Origin: Neonectria sp. B-13
Taxonomy: Eukaryota; Ascomycota; Sordariomycetes; Hypocreales; Nectriaceae
DNA: 64,000 nt
Assembly (NCBI GenBank): GCA_002682825.1
Contig: NOKP01000013.1
Span: 186,001-250,000 of the forward strand
Direction of reading: 5' to 3'
Part shown: positions 30,971 to 41,191 of the stretch, piece after piece
Layout: each line of letters starts with the position of its first letter
Numbering within the stretch: the first letter of the stretch is position 1
Translations under genes and position numbers: made by a program
Notes under the pieces: model-generated
Database searches by the model: none
The model's input: the letters and a program-made list of their open reading frames with translations, nothing else
Told to the model about the DNA's origin: nothing

Positions 30971-32607
30971 TTACGGGCTGAGGGGCCCCAGTCTCGGCGT
31001 CACAATGCTGTCCTCGTCACCGTCCGACTCGTCCACTTCGACCCGGGTTGTCGTCGTCGTTTTGACTCGGATGCCAAGTCTGTCTCCCACATGGGAAATC
31101 ATGGAGAACCCGGAGAACCTGTGGCCTCCTTTGATCTGCGTCCATACGTCTCCTCGCGCTTTGTCACCGAGATGCAGGTCTAGCTCTAGCTGACTCTCCG
31201 TCACTGCACCCTTCGACGCTGAGTAGATGCCCTTGGAGGGTTTTCGAGAGAGTGATGCATTTTTCCTAATTTTGGTTCTGATTGGGGGCAGTGGCTTGTC
31301 CTTGTTGAAAGGTGTTGGTTTTGGCGGCGTTGTGTAGACCGGGATGCTGCTTGGAGGTGCGGAACCGCATAGTTTCCAAACATTGGGGAGACACGCAATG
31401 ATGATCAACGTAGCAATCTCGACGCCTATCCAGATGAGACGGTCGGTGTAGTCCCAAGGTTCGTTCGCCGTGGTTCCTTCTGCGATGATGCGTTGTAATC
31501 GCAGACCCGACATAGCCACTGCCAGGATGCCTAAAGCAAACATTGTCGCGGCTCCTATTTTGGCTCGCAAACTCATGCTAAGTTGGCGGAAGAACGGGAA
31601 AGGAATCGTCAAGAGAAGGACGTTCTGGCCGATGTCAAACCCCTGTTTGAAGTAGGAGAGCATCCGGATGTCGAGGCACTGCTGAGAATCGGAGTTGGCC
31701 ATCCATCCATCCCATACAAAACTGATCGGCGAGCACTGGAATATGGAGATGAAGACCAAGACGACAGTTGGAATAACAATAAGCACCATCGTGCAATAGG
31801 CAACAAGTCTGAATCGAGTGCTGGGAAATGTTCTCAAGTAAAAGTGGGCGATGGAGACCTTGGCGAGACCGAGGCACAACAGACCAAATTTCTCAGTGAT
31901 GTAGAGCATCTTTCTTGCCGTTAGTATTGAATTGGGAAATCTAACGCATTCTTGGACGAACCTTTAAGCCATTCGACACAACTTGTTCGTTCACTGTTGA
32001 CGAGTCGATGTCAAAGAGGGCATGGTGCACTGCAAAGCCAAGTTAGTGACACTGACAGCCAAGGGGTCGCGGTAAACTCACTCAGGTGAACGCAAGTGAT
32101 GTAGACCGTATAAAAAGTCTAGTAATCACCCGAGAATTAGTATCTCACAGAGTATTCATAGCATAGTCATCTTTCGCATACCCCACAACCAAGCATGACG
32201 TAGTCGTCCAAACGAACTCCCTCCGAGGATCTCCAGCTTGAAAAGAGTCGTAAACCAGGAAAGATCCAGGCTGGAATTTCGGCCGCAAGTAGATAGTAGA
32301 ACCGTTTTTCTCGTGTCTGTGTTGGTTCGTCACAGGCCTCGATTTGGATTTCGTTGATCCCTACACTCGTCAGTCCGTGATGTTTCCATCCGCTCCGCAA
32401 ACGACGTACATAACCGATCAAACACGGAACATTGTAGCAGAATACAATCCTGGGATTTGGCCCAGAACCCCTCCTCATTGCAGAAGTCCGAAACTGCCGG
32501 TAGGGAGTCGTCGGATGCCTCGCCAGTCGCGAAGTGATAGCATTGTAGCTGCAAGAGTCAGCGATAGCCTCAATCATTCGCGTCAAGATAAAAGTCCTAC
32601 ACCGCAT
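30971..32607 (-). CDS. Fungal rhodopsin-fold (Pth11-like) membrane protein
   Basis: Seven-span type membrane protein of the fungal rhodopsin-like domain family that includes Pth11-related receptors. Exons read as ...-32182, 32118-32082, 32029-31962 and 31909-30971; the small exons are 37 and 68 nt and each junction restores a family block: RLDDYVMLGCG / TFYTVYITCVHL / MHHALFDIDSS / LYITEKFGLLCLGLAKVSI. Later segments include PTVVLVFISIFQCSPISFVWDGW, a FDIGQNVLLLTIPFPFF helix, AATMFALGILAVAMSGL and IWIGVEIATLIIIACLPN, then a hydrophilic about 110-residue tail rich in Lys, Thr and Ser. The family usually begins just before the YYLLAAEIPAWIFPGLRL helix, so the ATG at 32607 gives a suspicious extra 95 residues; the true start is probably closer or in another exon. 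No ligand can be inferred. Confidence 0.75.
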
Positions 32608-35280
32608 GCTGGAATCTTGCCGAGAAGCTGAGAAGTATTGGTATCATGTGCTCCCGCAATAGCTATAGGCAGCAGAAGTGCCCAAAATGATTTCCACATC
32701 ACCATGCGAGGATGTTCTGGGCTGACAAAGATGTGTTGGTGAAGGATGCAACCCCGGCGAGGTGGAAGGACATTGGGACGTAGGGCAGACAGCAGTTCAA
32801 CATTGATCCAGTCGGTAAGAACGGGGCCCCGGGGAATATTTCTAAAAAAGAAATGTCCGGTTCGCAGCATGAGCATCAGGGGGGATTCCAGAATGAGCAT
32901 GGGCGTTTGTGTGAGGATCTCAATACGGTACTAACGCTAGCCCTGGCAGCCACTGCGACGGGTGAACAGCATACATCCTTGTTTTTGGAGTCGGCAGTTT
33001 GATAGATGAGACAGGGCTCTGGAGGGAAGGATCCATGCCTGAGAGGCTTGACTTGCTAGCATTGGAGGAAGAGTGGAACGTGGAGGATGCTGTTGATGCT
33101 CTCCGTCACCGACTTTCCGTAGCAACGGGTAGGCGCGCTTGAACACATGTACGATGCAAATTAATACCACCGTCCACGGAGCATTTTGAAGCCCTGGCAC
33201 AAGCGCTAAACCGAGGTGGTTCGTGCATCTCTGCATTGCGAAGGATGAAACGAGGCCATACCCCATGTCCTTAACTGCTTCGCGCGGCAAGATCGTGGGG
33301 TTCGACCCAATCGCAAGGCTTTCTAGGGCCATTTTGGGAAGTAAACCGGAGACACTTGGAGGGCCTTTCTCGACTAGCAAAACATGGAGATTGGAAGTTT
33401 TGGAAACGCTGGACAGACGGCATGTTCCCATCTATCGTGCGACAAAACGGACGCTAGTCGGGAGATCGTCGCATTCACACGGGGGTTCATGTTCCACCAG
33501 AACGGCATCCATGCATGCTATATTTTAGATGAAACAACGGTTCGTGCTGGAGTACCAGTGTGGTGGCTTCGCACGGTTCAAGCACCACCAACACATTCGT
33601 TGTCGATGGCCTTTCCTTGTAACCAGGGCTGCGCCAGAGCTGAAATCACCGCCCGGTAGATGGTTCTTACACGGAAGCGTTTTGAGCCGGGGCAAGTAGT
33701 GAAGGAAGATTTCTTTGTCAACCGCGGTAAGCGACATTGCATCGGTTGCTTGTGCGTGTTGTTTGCTGCATGCTGCATCGGCGCCGAACAACCTGTTGTC
33801 TAGCCCAGCCCAGCATGACAAGAGCAGATGAGCGTCAACGGAGACCCCGGACTTTGGCTTCCCGATTTCTGTCTAGATGCATCTGCATCTCGGGGAAAAT
33901 AAGCCCAAAAACACCACACAGGGCTGAATGATTAGTGGGGGAGTAATTTAGCAGTTCAGCGAAATGGGACATGGAACATCTTTGGGGAATCGGCAGGCGT
34001 TACTTTGTCGCCTCTAGATCGGACGCTACAGCATCTAGAAGCAGATCGGCGACCCACCGTGATGCAGAAAACCGAAAACCTGAAACGACTCTTGGGCGTT
34101 ACTAGCTAGACATCGCGTTGTTAAATGGCAAGGCTTTCCAAGCTTCTACATAGTAATCGCACCTTTGAGGTTTGAACCTAGATCTATCTAGTGCTTCAGC
34201 CAAAGGCGTTAGCGCGAGAGGAGCGACCCCATATTCCGGACCACCGGGTTTGTATTAAGAGGGATCGCTAGCTGTTGCATCGATTTCTCTCGCAAGAGTC
34301 TTGCACGACCCGGTGAGATTATCTTACACCAAGAGACGATCAGTTACGCGGTGTCCGGGCGGTGTGGGTATTCTTCAAGCCGAGACACAGACATCATATA
34401 CTTGGGACCTTGGCCTGCCTGGTTCAGCAACAGTAACAGGTCAACTTTAGCCTGAACTGGGAGAACACTAACTGGGCGGTACCTTTGTTGTTGAATTTCT
34501 TCTTTTAGCATCGAGTACGGATACATAGACGACTTGAAGTGACCCGTTGATGGATGAGTCACCGGCGATGACGCCCTTTGGAAGCTACTTGAAAAGTGGT
34601 TGAAGATGTGATTGCCTTCCATCGCACATGGAATGGACTTGTAAGCCGAAGCGTCCGAGGTTGAGCGGCTGTCACGTCACCGGATTGGGTTCGGTTGTGC
34701 GGAGTCGTCACCACCTGTTGAGTCTGGTTCGCAGCAAAGGGCGGGCCCTCTCGGAGCTCCGAGCTGTGCTAGAATAAGGACCGAGGACTGTGGGGGTTGG
34801 TTGAAGGAGTGGTTTTAGGATAAAATGACTCTGTTGATGCGGACGATAATGACAAGTTGGAGGGGATTGTGGACGGATTAAAGGCCAAACTTACGGTTCT
34901 GAGGATGAGGTGCAACGGCTGAATTGAGGCGCGCCGTTGTAAAGTTAAAGACACTCAGAGAAAGAAGGGTCGCCGTGCGTTGGGTGCTAACAGCACTGTA
35001 CTCGCATTGGCTGAGTCAGCGTCGCTTTCCCAGGTTGGACATGCTCATCGTTGGGGGGCTTGGGTGCCTTCTCGGAACTCCGCTCGGCTAAGGCTTGAAA
35101 TAACGCGGTTGCAAAACTCTTCAGCCGACTTTATCAGATCTGATTGATAAAGAAATCCCTTTTCACTTGCTGACGCCCCCGGGTCGCCCCAGATCGCTCC
35201 CTCTCATCCTTCGTAACTCCGAACCCGCGTCCCCCAGTGCGCGCCAGACACACGCTCATAGCTCTCAAGCTGTAGCAAGC
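32608..35280. other. Gene-poor region upstream of the large Zn2Cys6 gene
   Basis: 2.7 kb. Open frames (for example 32937-33431 and 33525-33821 on minus) are short, without splice-consistent extensions or confident family motifs. A TTTGAACC-containing segment at 34160-34215 looks tRNA-like but does not fold. The last 120 bp before 35281 are the C-rich leader of the next gene. Confidence 0.4.
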
Positions 35281-37743
35281 ATGACCGACCGAAGTGAGAC
35301 CCCGGACTCGGACGACGACCGAAGGCCTGGGTCGCGCAACAGCTCCGGTCAACCGCCCGCCCGCAAACGGCAGCGAGTCCGCCTGAGCTGTCTCGAATGC
35401 CGCCGCCGCAAGCTGTCGTGCGACCGGGGCTTCCCGTGTGAGCGTTGCATCAAGAGCGGTACGCCCGACCGTTGCAGCTACGAGTCTCGCAACGGCGAGG
35501 TCGTGAATGCCTCGTCCGGCGTCCCCCCGCCCTTTGCCCAGCTCGACTCCCGTCGGTTCGGCGTCGACCCCGTCATGGGTCTGTCACCCCGGGATCCCGA
35601 GTATGCGCGCCAGGATCATGATCGCATCCGCCGCCTCGAGCTGGAGATATCCCAGCTTAAGACCCAATTGTCCCGGCCCGGCCTCAACTTCGACGGGAGC
35701 ACCGTCGCCGCTACCGACACCTCTCCCGCCACCCAGAAGGATGATGCCAACCCGGGTGACACGGACCCTTCGGTTCGCGAGGTTCATGAGTCCATCGAAG
35801 CCACCAATATGTCTAGCGACAAGGGCGAACTACGCTTCTTCCGCGGCCGCGGATTCCGAACTCGCTACTTTGGCCCTCACAACGCCAGCATGGCTTTCGT
35901 CGAGCTGACGGGCCTGTGCCCCTTCATGAAGGAGACCGCTGATGAGTGGCTTCGTCCCGTCATCCTCCACGATCGCAAGGACCGCAAGCGACGCCAGCAT
36001 GATCGCCAGCAGATCTTCGAGGAATCGGATCCCGAGCTGGAATCTTTGCTTCCCACCAAGGAGGAGGCAGATGCTCTCATCCAAGTCTACCTCGACCAGT
36101 TCGAGCAAGTTCATCGCATCGTTCACATCCCCACGTTTCGCGAGGAGTACGAGCAATATTGGGAGTCCGAAGTCGGCTCTCCCAAGCGCTACTCAGCTTT
36201 CACTGCCCTCATCCTCTCCATGATGGCCGTCTCTAGTTGTGTTCACACTCACGACCATCTCAAGTTCGTTGGCATGATGTCCAATGCCCGCCACTGGGCT
36301 GAGAAGTGGATCAAAGCCTGCGACGAATGGTCGCAAAGACAGAGCCAGAAGCACCGCCGACTTATTCATTACCAAGTCGCCTGTCTCTTATATCTTGGGA
36401 AGCGCGTCAATACAATCAAGAAGAAGCGGTTCTGGACTGGATCTGGCGCTCTCATCCAGGATGGCATCGCTGTTGGCCTACATCGTGAGCCAAGCCACAT
36501 GGCCGCCAAGATTACCGTCTTCCACCAGGAGATGCGACGGCGGATCTGGGCAACTGTGCAGGAGTTCGACATGCAGGCATCCTTCGACCATGGCCTGCCT
36601 ACTCTTGTCAGCCAGCTTCACTACGACACAAACGCACCCCGAAATCTGGACGACGACGATTTCGACGAGAGCACTACCGTACTGCCCCCCTCCAAGCCGG
36701 CCAAGGAATACACCTTTTCGTCGTTCCAGAACCTGGCAAGGCAGAGCTTGCCACTGCGCTTGGAGCTCAGCCGGCTCCTGACCGGACCCTTGTCCGACAT
36801 CGACTACGACCAAGTCATCCGATACACCAACGACTTGACGCAGGAAATCGATTCTCTTCCGTCTTGGGACACCAACTCTGTCAACACCAAGGGCACTAAG
36901 AACCCGATGATCGCCTACACCTTGCTGCATGTCCAACTCAGGCAGTACATCATCCCCCTCCACCAACCCTACCTAAAGCTTCGCAAGCAGAACTCCAAGT
37001 ATCAATACTCCGAGATCATCTACTACAATGCTGCCCGAGACGTCGTCCTGCTTCACGATAAACTGTACGAACAGGGCGTCCGCTCGCTCAACTTCCTCCG
37101 AGAGGATGCACTCACCACCGCCATCAACCTCTGTAGCGTCACGATGCTGCAACCAAGAGGCTCGACCAACATGATTATGATCAACTCCCATCACACTCTC
37201 AAACTGATTGAGAAGTGTATCTTGATGAAGGAGGACCGTCTCCTCCGATGTGGCAACAATGAGCCATGGGGATACTCCATCATGTGTGCCGCTCTGGGTC
37301 TCCTCGAAGCCCACCTGGGCACCAAGGAGCCTGAGATTGCAAAGTCCACGTCGGCCGAGCGTTTCGTGAACCTCCACTACCGCCTTCTGGCGAACCAAGA
37401 ACCTCCAGTCGCTGGAGAACAAGTGCCGGGAGCGCCGATGAGCTCGGTGCCTGCGCCGACGAATGGGCCGTCCTTGGGGCCGGCCCCCAATATACCTTTG
37501 CATGATCGGCCAAAGGTAATGAACCTCGAGTTCCTGGGCAGGGAGTTTCCTAATATTGGTATCCAGTCCGTGACGCCGTTCACATATAACCCGGCGACGA
37601 TATCGTCCGCTCCGATCGATTCCAACCAGACCCCATGGCTGATTGGAGGAGATCAGACTCAGCCATTCAACCTAGATCCTAGTCTCGAGCTTCTCGGGCT
37701 GAATCTAAACGAGATCTGGGGCGAGTCCTGGGAGCTTGGCTAA
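35281..37743 (+). CDS. Zn2Cys6 transcription factor, 820 aa
   Basis: Intronless 820-residue regulator starting at MTDRSETPDSDDDRRPG. The zinc cluster CLECRRRKLSCDRGFPCERC plus terminal Cys (C-x2-C-x6-C-x5-C-x2-C-x8-C) is at about residues 38-66, preceded by the basic RKRQRVR. A short dimerisation coiled coil (DRIRRLELEISQLKTQL) follows at about 115-131. A conserved FFRGRGFRTRYFGPHNASM block (about 182-200) and the fungal_trans middle homology region (VHRIVHIPTFREEYEQYW, later GIAVGLHREPSHM and RRRIWATVQEFDMQ) span about 270-500. The C-terminal 130 residues are Pro/Asn/acidic-rich, a likely activation domain. An upstream in-frame extension to 35167 is leader. Targets are unknown; no neighbouring enzyme gene suggests a pathway. 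Confidence 0.93.
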   Translation: MTDRSETPDSDDDRRPGSRNSSGQPPARKRQRVRLSCLECRRRKLSCDRGFPCERCIKSGTPDRCSYESRNGEVVNASSGVPPPFAQLDSRRFGVDPVMGLSPRDPEYARQDHDRIRRLELEISQLKTQLSRPGLNFDGSTVAATDTSPATQKDDANPGDTDPSVREVHESIEATNMSSDKGELRFFRGRGFRTRYFGPHNASMAFVELTGLCPFMKETADEWLRPVILHDRKDRKRRQHDRQQIFEESDPELESLLPTKEEADALIQVYLDQFEQVHRIVHIPTFREEYEQYWESEVGSPKRYSAFTALILSMMAVSSCVHTHDHLKFVGMMSNARHWAEKWIKACDEWSQRQSQKHRRLIHYQVACLLYLGKRVNTIKKKRFWTGSGALIQDGIAVGLHREPSHMAAKITVFHQEMRRRIWATVQEFDMQASFDHGLPTLVSQLHYDTNAPRNLDDDDFDESTTVLPPSKPAKEYTFSSFQNLARQSLPLRLELSRLLTGPLSDIDYDQVIRYTNDLTQEIDSLPSWDTNSVNTKGTKNPMIAYTLLHVQLRQYIIPLHQPYLKLRKQNSKYQYSEIIYYNAARDVVLLHDKLYEQGVRSLNFLREDALTTAINLCSVTMLQPRGSTNMIMINSHHTLKLIEKCILMKEDRLLRCGNNEPWGYSIMCAALGLLEAHLGTKEPEIAKSTSAERFVNLHYRLLANQEPPVAGEQVPGAPMSSVPAPTNGPSLGPAPNIPLHDRPKVMNLEFLGREFPNIGIQSVTPFTYNPATISSAPIDSNQTPWLIGGDQTQPFNLDPSLELLGLNLNEIWGESWELG

Positions 37744-38123
37744 TATGCATGAAGATATACATATTAATAACAATGTGGATTACGTACGCATCATGATGGA
37801 TATAGGAAGGGATGCTGTGGTGTTTTTTATATATCTGCTTTCAGGGCGTTTTTGGTGTACAAGGATACCAGGTTTTACATCACGACTCAATCGCTAGCAA
37901 AGCACTTATCTTGAGTCTATGGCGACTACTGCCTTGATTCTTTATTTGGGGTTAAAAGCAAAATCTCTGTGGGTCTCGCAAAAGGGCCCTCGATGACTGA
38001 CAATTCATGTTCCAGTGCTCCGAAAGTCTTGCTTGTCAACCCCTGCGCTGCAAAATTTCCCCAACCTCCCCCCCACTGATGTCCAGCGTCCAGCACCTCC
38101 AAAGTTCAATCCTGTTCACCATT
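37744..38123. other. Convergent intergenic region
   Basis: 380 bp of 3' flanks of the Zn2Cys6 gene (+) and the basic orphan gene (-). A/T-rich; no feature recognised. Confidence 0.4.
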
Positions 38124-39806
38124 TTATTCCGGAACCGGCTCTCGCTTGATGCACGATAACACGGGATCTTCCTCGTATAGCTGACCTGTGTGGAGCTGGT
38201 AGATATCGCGAGTGCACTTCTGGACCTGGTAGCCGAGGGCCTCGAGGGCTCTGCGGGTGCCATCCGCACTCAAGACCGCTGGGATGTTGAAAGTGGCGGC
38301 GTCGCCAATGCGGACCTGGTTGGCCTCCTCTAGGGCCGACAGGCGTTGCTTGATGCTCAACATCTCCGCGAAAAGCTGGCCGGCATGACCACTAGCGAGC
38401 TTGGGTGAAGGCAAAGCCTTGATGAGTACCTCGACGCGATTTTGAGTGCGCTGTTCGGATTCCTGGAGCTGGGCGGCAAATTCCTCCTTCACCTGCTGAA
38501 AGATGCTGTCCCGGTCGGCCTGGCTGATTGATGCAGCTGGCTTGTCAGTGGCGTTGGCGCCAACATTGCGGGTGATGGTGGCAGCGTCCGTGCTCTGCTG
38601 GGAGTCAGCCACGATATGCGCTTCCTGTGTTGCGGCACCGATTTCTGGAAGCGTGGCGGCGACAGTGGAACTATCTGTTCCATGATGGACGTCGGTCACA
38701 ATCTCTGCTCCCTGTGTCAGGGCATTGGTTTCCGGAAGTGTGTCGGTCACAGCAGCAGTGTCTGCACCCTGATGGGCGCCGTCTATTTTCCGTGTCAGGA
38801 TATCAATTGGAAGCGTGCTGGCGATGTCCTGGGCGGATGTTTTATCGGCATTTCCCTCCGAAAACGGGGAGTTGGGATATTGACAGGTTTTCTCTTGTGG
38901 CGGCGTATGCTTATCGCTGCCGTCTCCGTCCTTGGATGAACCAGGTGGGCTCAGGACTCTGGGAGACCGGGTGACAGCATCGGTTCGGCGTCTCTTGCTT
39001 CTCGGGGCCAGGCTTTGCCCAAGAACACCACTGTTGCTATCGAGTGTACGGCGGTGAGGACGTTTTCTCTCGTTAGGTTTTCTCTCGTTGGATGCCCGGG
39101 CCACGGGGCATGCATCGGAAGTGGTTGGCACCATAGCGGCAGGTGTGGTGGCCGACCAGATATCAGTGTTGGGGTACATTGCCTGAACAGCGCTGGTGAT
39201 ATGGGAGCGAGCCTCGAGTACAGCCTTGCCGTAGATAGAACGGAATACAAGCCAGTACGCCCAGTTCCATCCTTCTTTGCGGCGTGTAACAATACGCCAA
39301 ATAGCGTGGTTGCTGGTGATGCTCTCGGCGCTGGGCGTGGCCTTGATCAACGAAAGGGCCTTGACGAAGGCGATCTTGGTGTCGTTGTCCCAATTCTTGG
39401 CGCCATCGCTGATGTACATCTCCATAACGTCCCTGATGATCTTTTGGTCGTTGTCGTCTTGGGAAATGGTGATGGGGACCTGATACTCGAAACTGAGCGA
39501 GGCAATGGCGTTGCTAATTGCTTTGGGGGAGGCAGCGGTGCTGGAATTGCCGCTTGGCTTGGAGGTGATCTTTGGCTTGGAGAGAGGGCTTGACTTGGTT
39601 GTTGCCACCGACTTGGACGCCGGGTTTATCTTGGTGGCGGAGCTTGGCTTGGAGGAAGTCTTGACTCTTGGACGCATGGCTCTGAAGGTGGATTTCGAGC
39701 TGGGAGTTGATTCCTTCTTGGATGCGGAGCTCGGAACGGGCGAGGAGGCGGCCACCTTGGAGGATGGTTTCTTGACCCTCGAGGAGCGCTTCCTGGGAGT
39801 ATCCAT
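38124..39806 (-). CDS. Basic orphan protein with internal repeats, 560 aa
   Basis: Single exon from the ATG of MDTPRKRSSRVKKP. The first about 100 residues are Ser/Lys/Pro-rich with many TPRKR/SKPS motifs, suggesting nuclear location and chromatin association (inference). Residues about 105-215 look globular (SFEYQVPITISQDD..., NWDNDTKIAFVKALSLI, GWNWAYWLVFRSIYGKAVLEARSHI) and are probably the conserved part. A second basic cluster APRSKRRRTDAV lies near 270. Residues about 340-415 consist of three imperfect about 29-residue repeats (LPETNALTQGAEIVT / LPEIGAATQEAHIVA). A C-terminal coiled coil (FQQVKEEFAAQLQESEQRTQNRV) spans about 440-510. I do not recognise the family. Long open frame and domain-like segments support a real gene. 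Confidence 0.8.
   Translation of the reverse strand: MDTPRKRSSRVKKPSSKVAASSPVPSSASKKESTPSSKSTFRAMRPRVKTSSKPSSATKINPASKSVATTKSSPLSKPKITSKPSGNSSTAASPKAISNAIASLSFEYQVPITISQDDNDQKIIRDVMEMYISDGAKNWDNDTKIAFVKALSLIKATPSAESITSNHAIWRIVTRRKEGWNWAYWLVFRSIYGKAVLEARSHITSAVQAMYPNTDIWSATTPAAMVPTTSDACPVARASNERKPNERKRPHRRTLDSNSGVLGQSLAPRSKRRRTDAVTRSPRVLSPPGSSKDGDGSDKHTPPQEKTCQYPNSPFSEGNADKTSAQDIASTLPIDILTRKIDGAHQGADTAAVTDTLPETNALTQGAEIVTDVHHGTDSSTVAATLPEIGAATQEAHIVADSQQSTDAATITRNVGANATDKPAASISQADRDSIFQQVKEEFAAQLQESEQRTQNRVEVLIKALPSPKLASGHAGQLFAEMLSIKQRLSALEEANQVRIGDAATFNIPAVLSADGTRRALEALGYQVQKCTRDIYQLHTGQLYEEDPVLSCIKREPVPE
38560..38783 (-). repeat. Three tandem about 87-bp coding repeats
   Basis: Units encode variants of the pattern D-x-x-x-G(T/A)D(T/S)-x-x-V-x-x-TLPE-x-(N/G)-A-x-TQ(G/E)A-x-IV; the third is shortened. 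The repeats lie in the predicted disordered region of the 560-aa orphan protein. Confidence 0.7.
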
Positions 39807-40759
39807 GGCGATGACGAGAAACGGAATTGGCGAAGCTAGAAGCACGTTTGGATGAAGAAAGTGGGTGGTGATTCAGCGAGAATGTTGACGAAGAAGATGG
39901 ATGATGAAGAGGAGAAGGAGAGAGAGGGGGGGGGGGGGACGATTAAATAGAAGGGAGGAGAAGGAGAAGTCAACAAGGTGAGGCGAGAGACGCGAAGTCA
40001 AGTGAAGTGAAGTGAGGTCAGGTTGATACCCGTCTGAAAGTGAAAGAGAAGTGCGGGCTGCGACTAGGCGCTTCTGTGCTCTAATTTGTTCCGCCACCGG
40101 CAGCTACTTACCTGACAAAACAAACAAGGAGCCTGCCTGATCAAACCTCTAGTACCAACAAAACAGAGTAGAGGTACCTGCTTAGACACTCCACTGCAGC
40201 GACTGCCACAGTGGTAATGAGTCCCTAAGGCCCCAATGACCTTTGCACTGATTTCTGAGGCACCAATGCTGCATACCAATTCCAGGGATGATCTTGAGAC
40301 ATACTTTGCCATGGCTCTCTATCTATCTATCCAGGTATTACCTTGGTAAGGCGTTCTCGACTGATCACCCGGCATTAATCCGGTCGCTATCCGAAGCAGG
40401 CAAAAGGGTGGTTACTCAACCGTGATAGTCTCTGAAGAATCGCCTGCGCCGTTGCGTTTCCGTGTGCGAACACCAAAACACAGACATCAGGTGAGCCATG
40501 CAACCAGCGATTTAAACTAGCATTATCACAGTTATCTCTAGTCACCATCTTTTTCAAGAATAACTGTGTCGAAAATTGTAGTCGGTGAACTACTAGACCG
40601 CGACTGCGTGATTCAATACCACGCCCCATCTATAAAATCTGGCGGGGAACTCCCTCCTATGCACTCGCTCTCAGAATTCAAGATAACTTGGACATTGGTA
40701 ATTCTACTACCTTACTTTCCTATCTCAAACTACTCAACCAACACAATAGATGCGCGACC
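39807..40759. other. Intergenic region: divergent promoters
   Basis: 953 bp between the basic orphan gene (-) and the four-cysteine gene (+). A 13-base G run ends at 39939 next to GA-rich sequence in the orphan's leader. Nothing else is supported. Confidence 0.4.
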
Positions 40760-40830
40760 ATGTCGGACACTCCCATGGAACTTGCCCGAGAAAAGGGTTG
40801 GAAGTACAACGTGCAATGTCCGACATGTAA
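40750..40830 (+). other. Upstream ORF overlapping the four-cysteine gene start
   Basis: An ATG at 40750, ten bases before and out of frame with the main ATG (40760), opens a 26-codon frame that ends with TAA at 40828-40830, inside the main coding sequence. If the transcript starts upstream, scanning ribosomes would meet it first; its context (ATAGATGC) is weaker than the main ACCATGT. Whether the leader includes it is unknown. Confidence 0.4.
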
Positions 40831-40972
40831 AAGGCTGGTTCTGAATGGCAACACGTGCCGCATCTGCCGCAAGAAGGTGGTGGACAACAATGCGACCAAG
40901 AAGAACAAGTTTCCAGACCCGCCTACCCCGGAACCCACGTCGGATTCTGCCCCTGAGCCAAAGAAGAAATAG
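40760..40972 (+). CDS. Small four-cysteine (zinc-ribbon-like) protein, 70 aa
   Basis: Intronless micro-protein starting MSDTPMELAREKGW. Residues about 19-36 carry CPTCKRLVLNGNTCRIC, a C-x2-C-x9-C-x2-C knuckle pair typical of a zinc ribbon, followed by a Lys-rich then Pro/Glu/Ser-rich disordered tail ending PKKK. No signal peptide. The frame has good codon bias and a proper ATG context, and the Cys spacing is unlikely by chance, so I take it as a real gene. The family is not recognised; nucleic-acid or protein binding is the usual role of such ribbons. It lies between a nuclear-type orphan and a tetraspanin, giving no functional clue. Confidence 0.65.
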   Translation: MSDTPMELAREKGWKYNVQCPTCKRLVLNGNTCRICRKKVVDNNATKKNKFPDPPTPEPTSDSAPEPKKK

Positions 40973-41191
40973 ATAGAATCACTCAATTAGAACCCAGAGT
41001 AGAGACATAGAGCACTCAAGGCATGCGGAAGCCGATGGCGGAGGAATCTAGTGAAAGAAGCTGTGATAGAACATTGGCCAAGGACTCGAGAGCTAAGGTA
41101 TATCCAAGTATCTAGAATGTAGCCACTTGAAGATAAGAACGCTCGCTCCTATTGATTGCAAATTGGGGTGCAAACTGCAAGCTAACTTCCC

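Noticed and set aside
32937..33431. Minus-strand frame containing SNLHVLLVEKGPP, reminiscent of the FAD-binding start of GMC oxidoreductases
   Set aside because: No glycine-rich dinucleotide motif precedes it and no other GMC block follows in any frame; the resemblance is too short. At most a decayed fragment.
34150..34220. Possible tRNA on the minus strand
   Set aside because: The T-stem does not pair around TTCAAAC and no acceptor stem can be formed.
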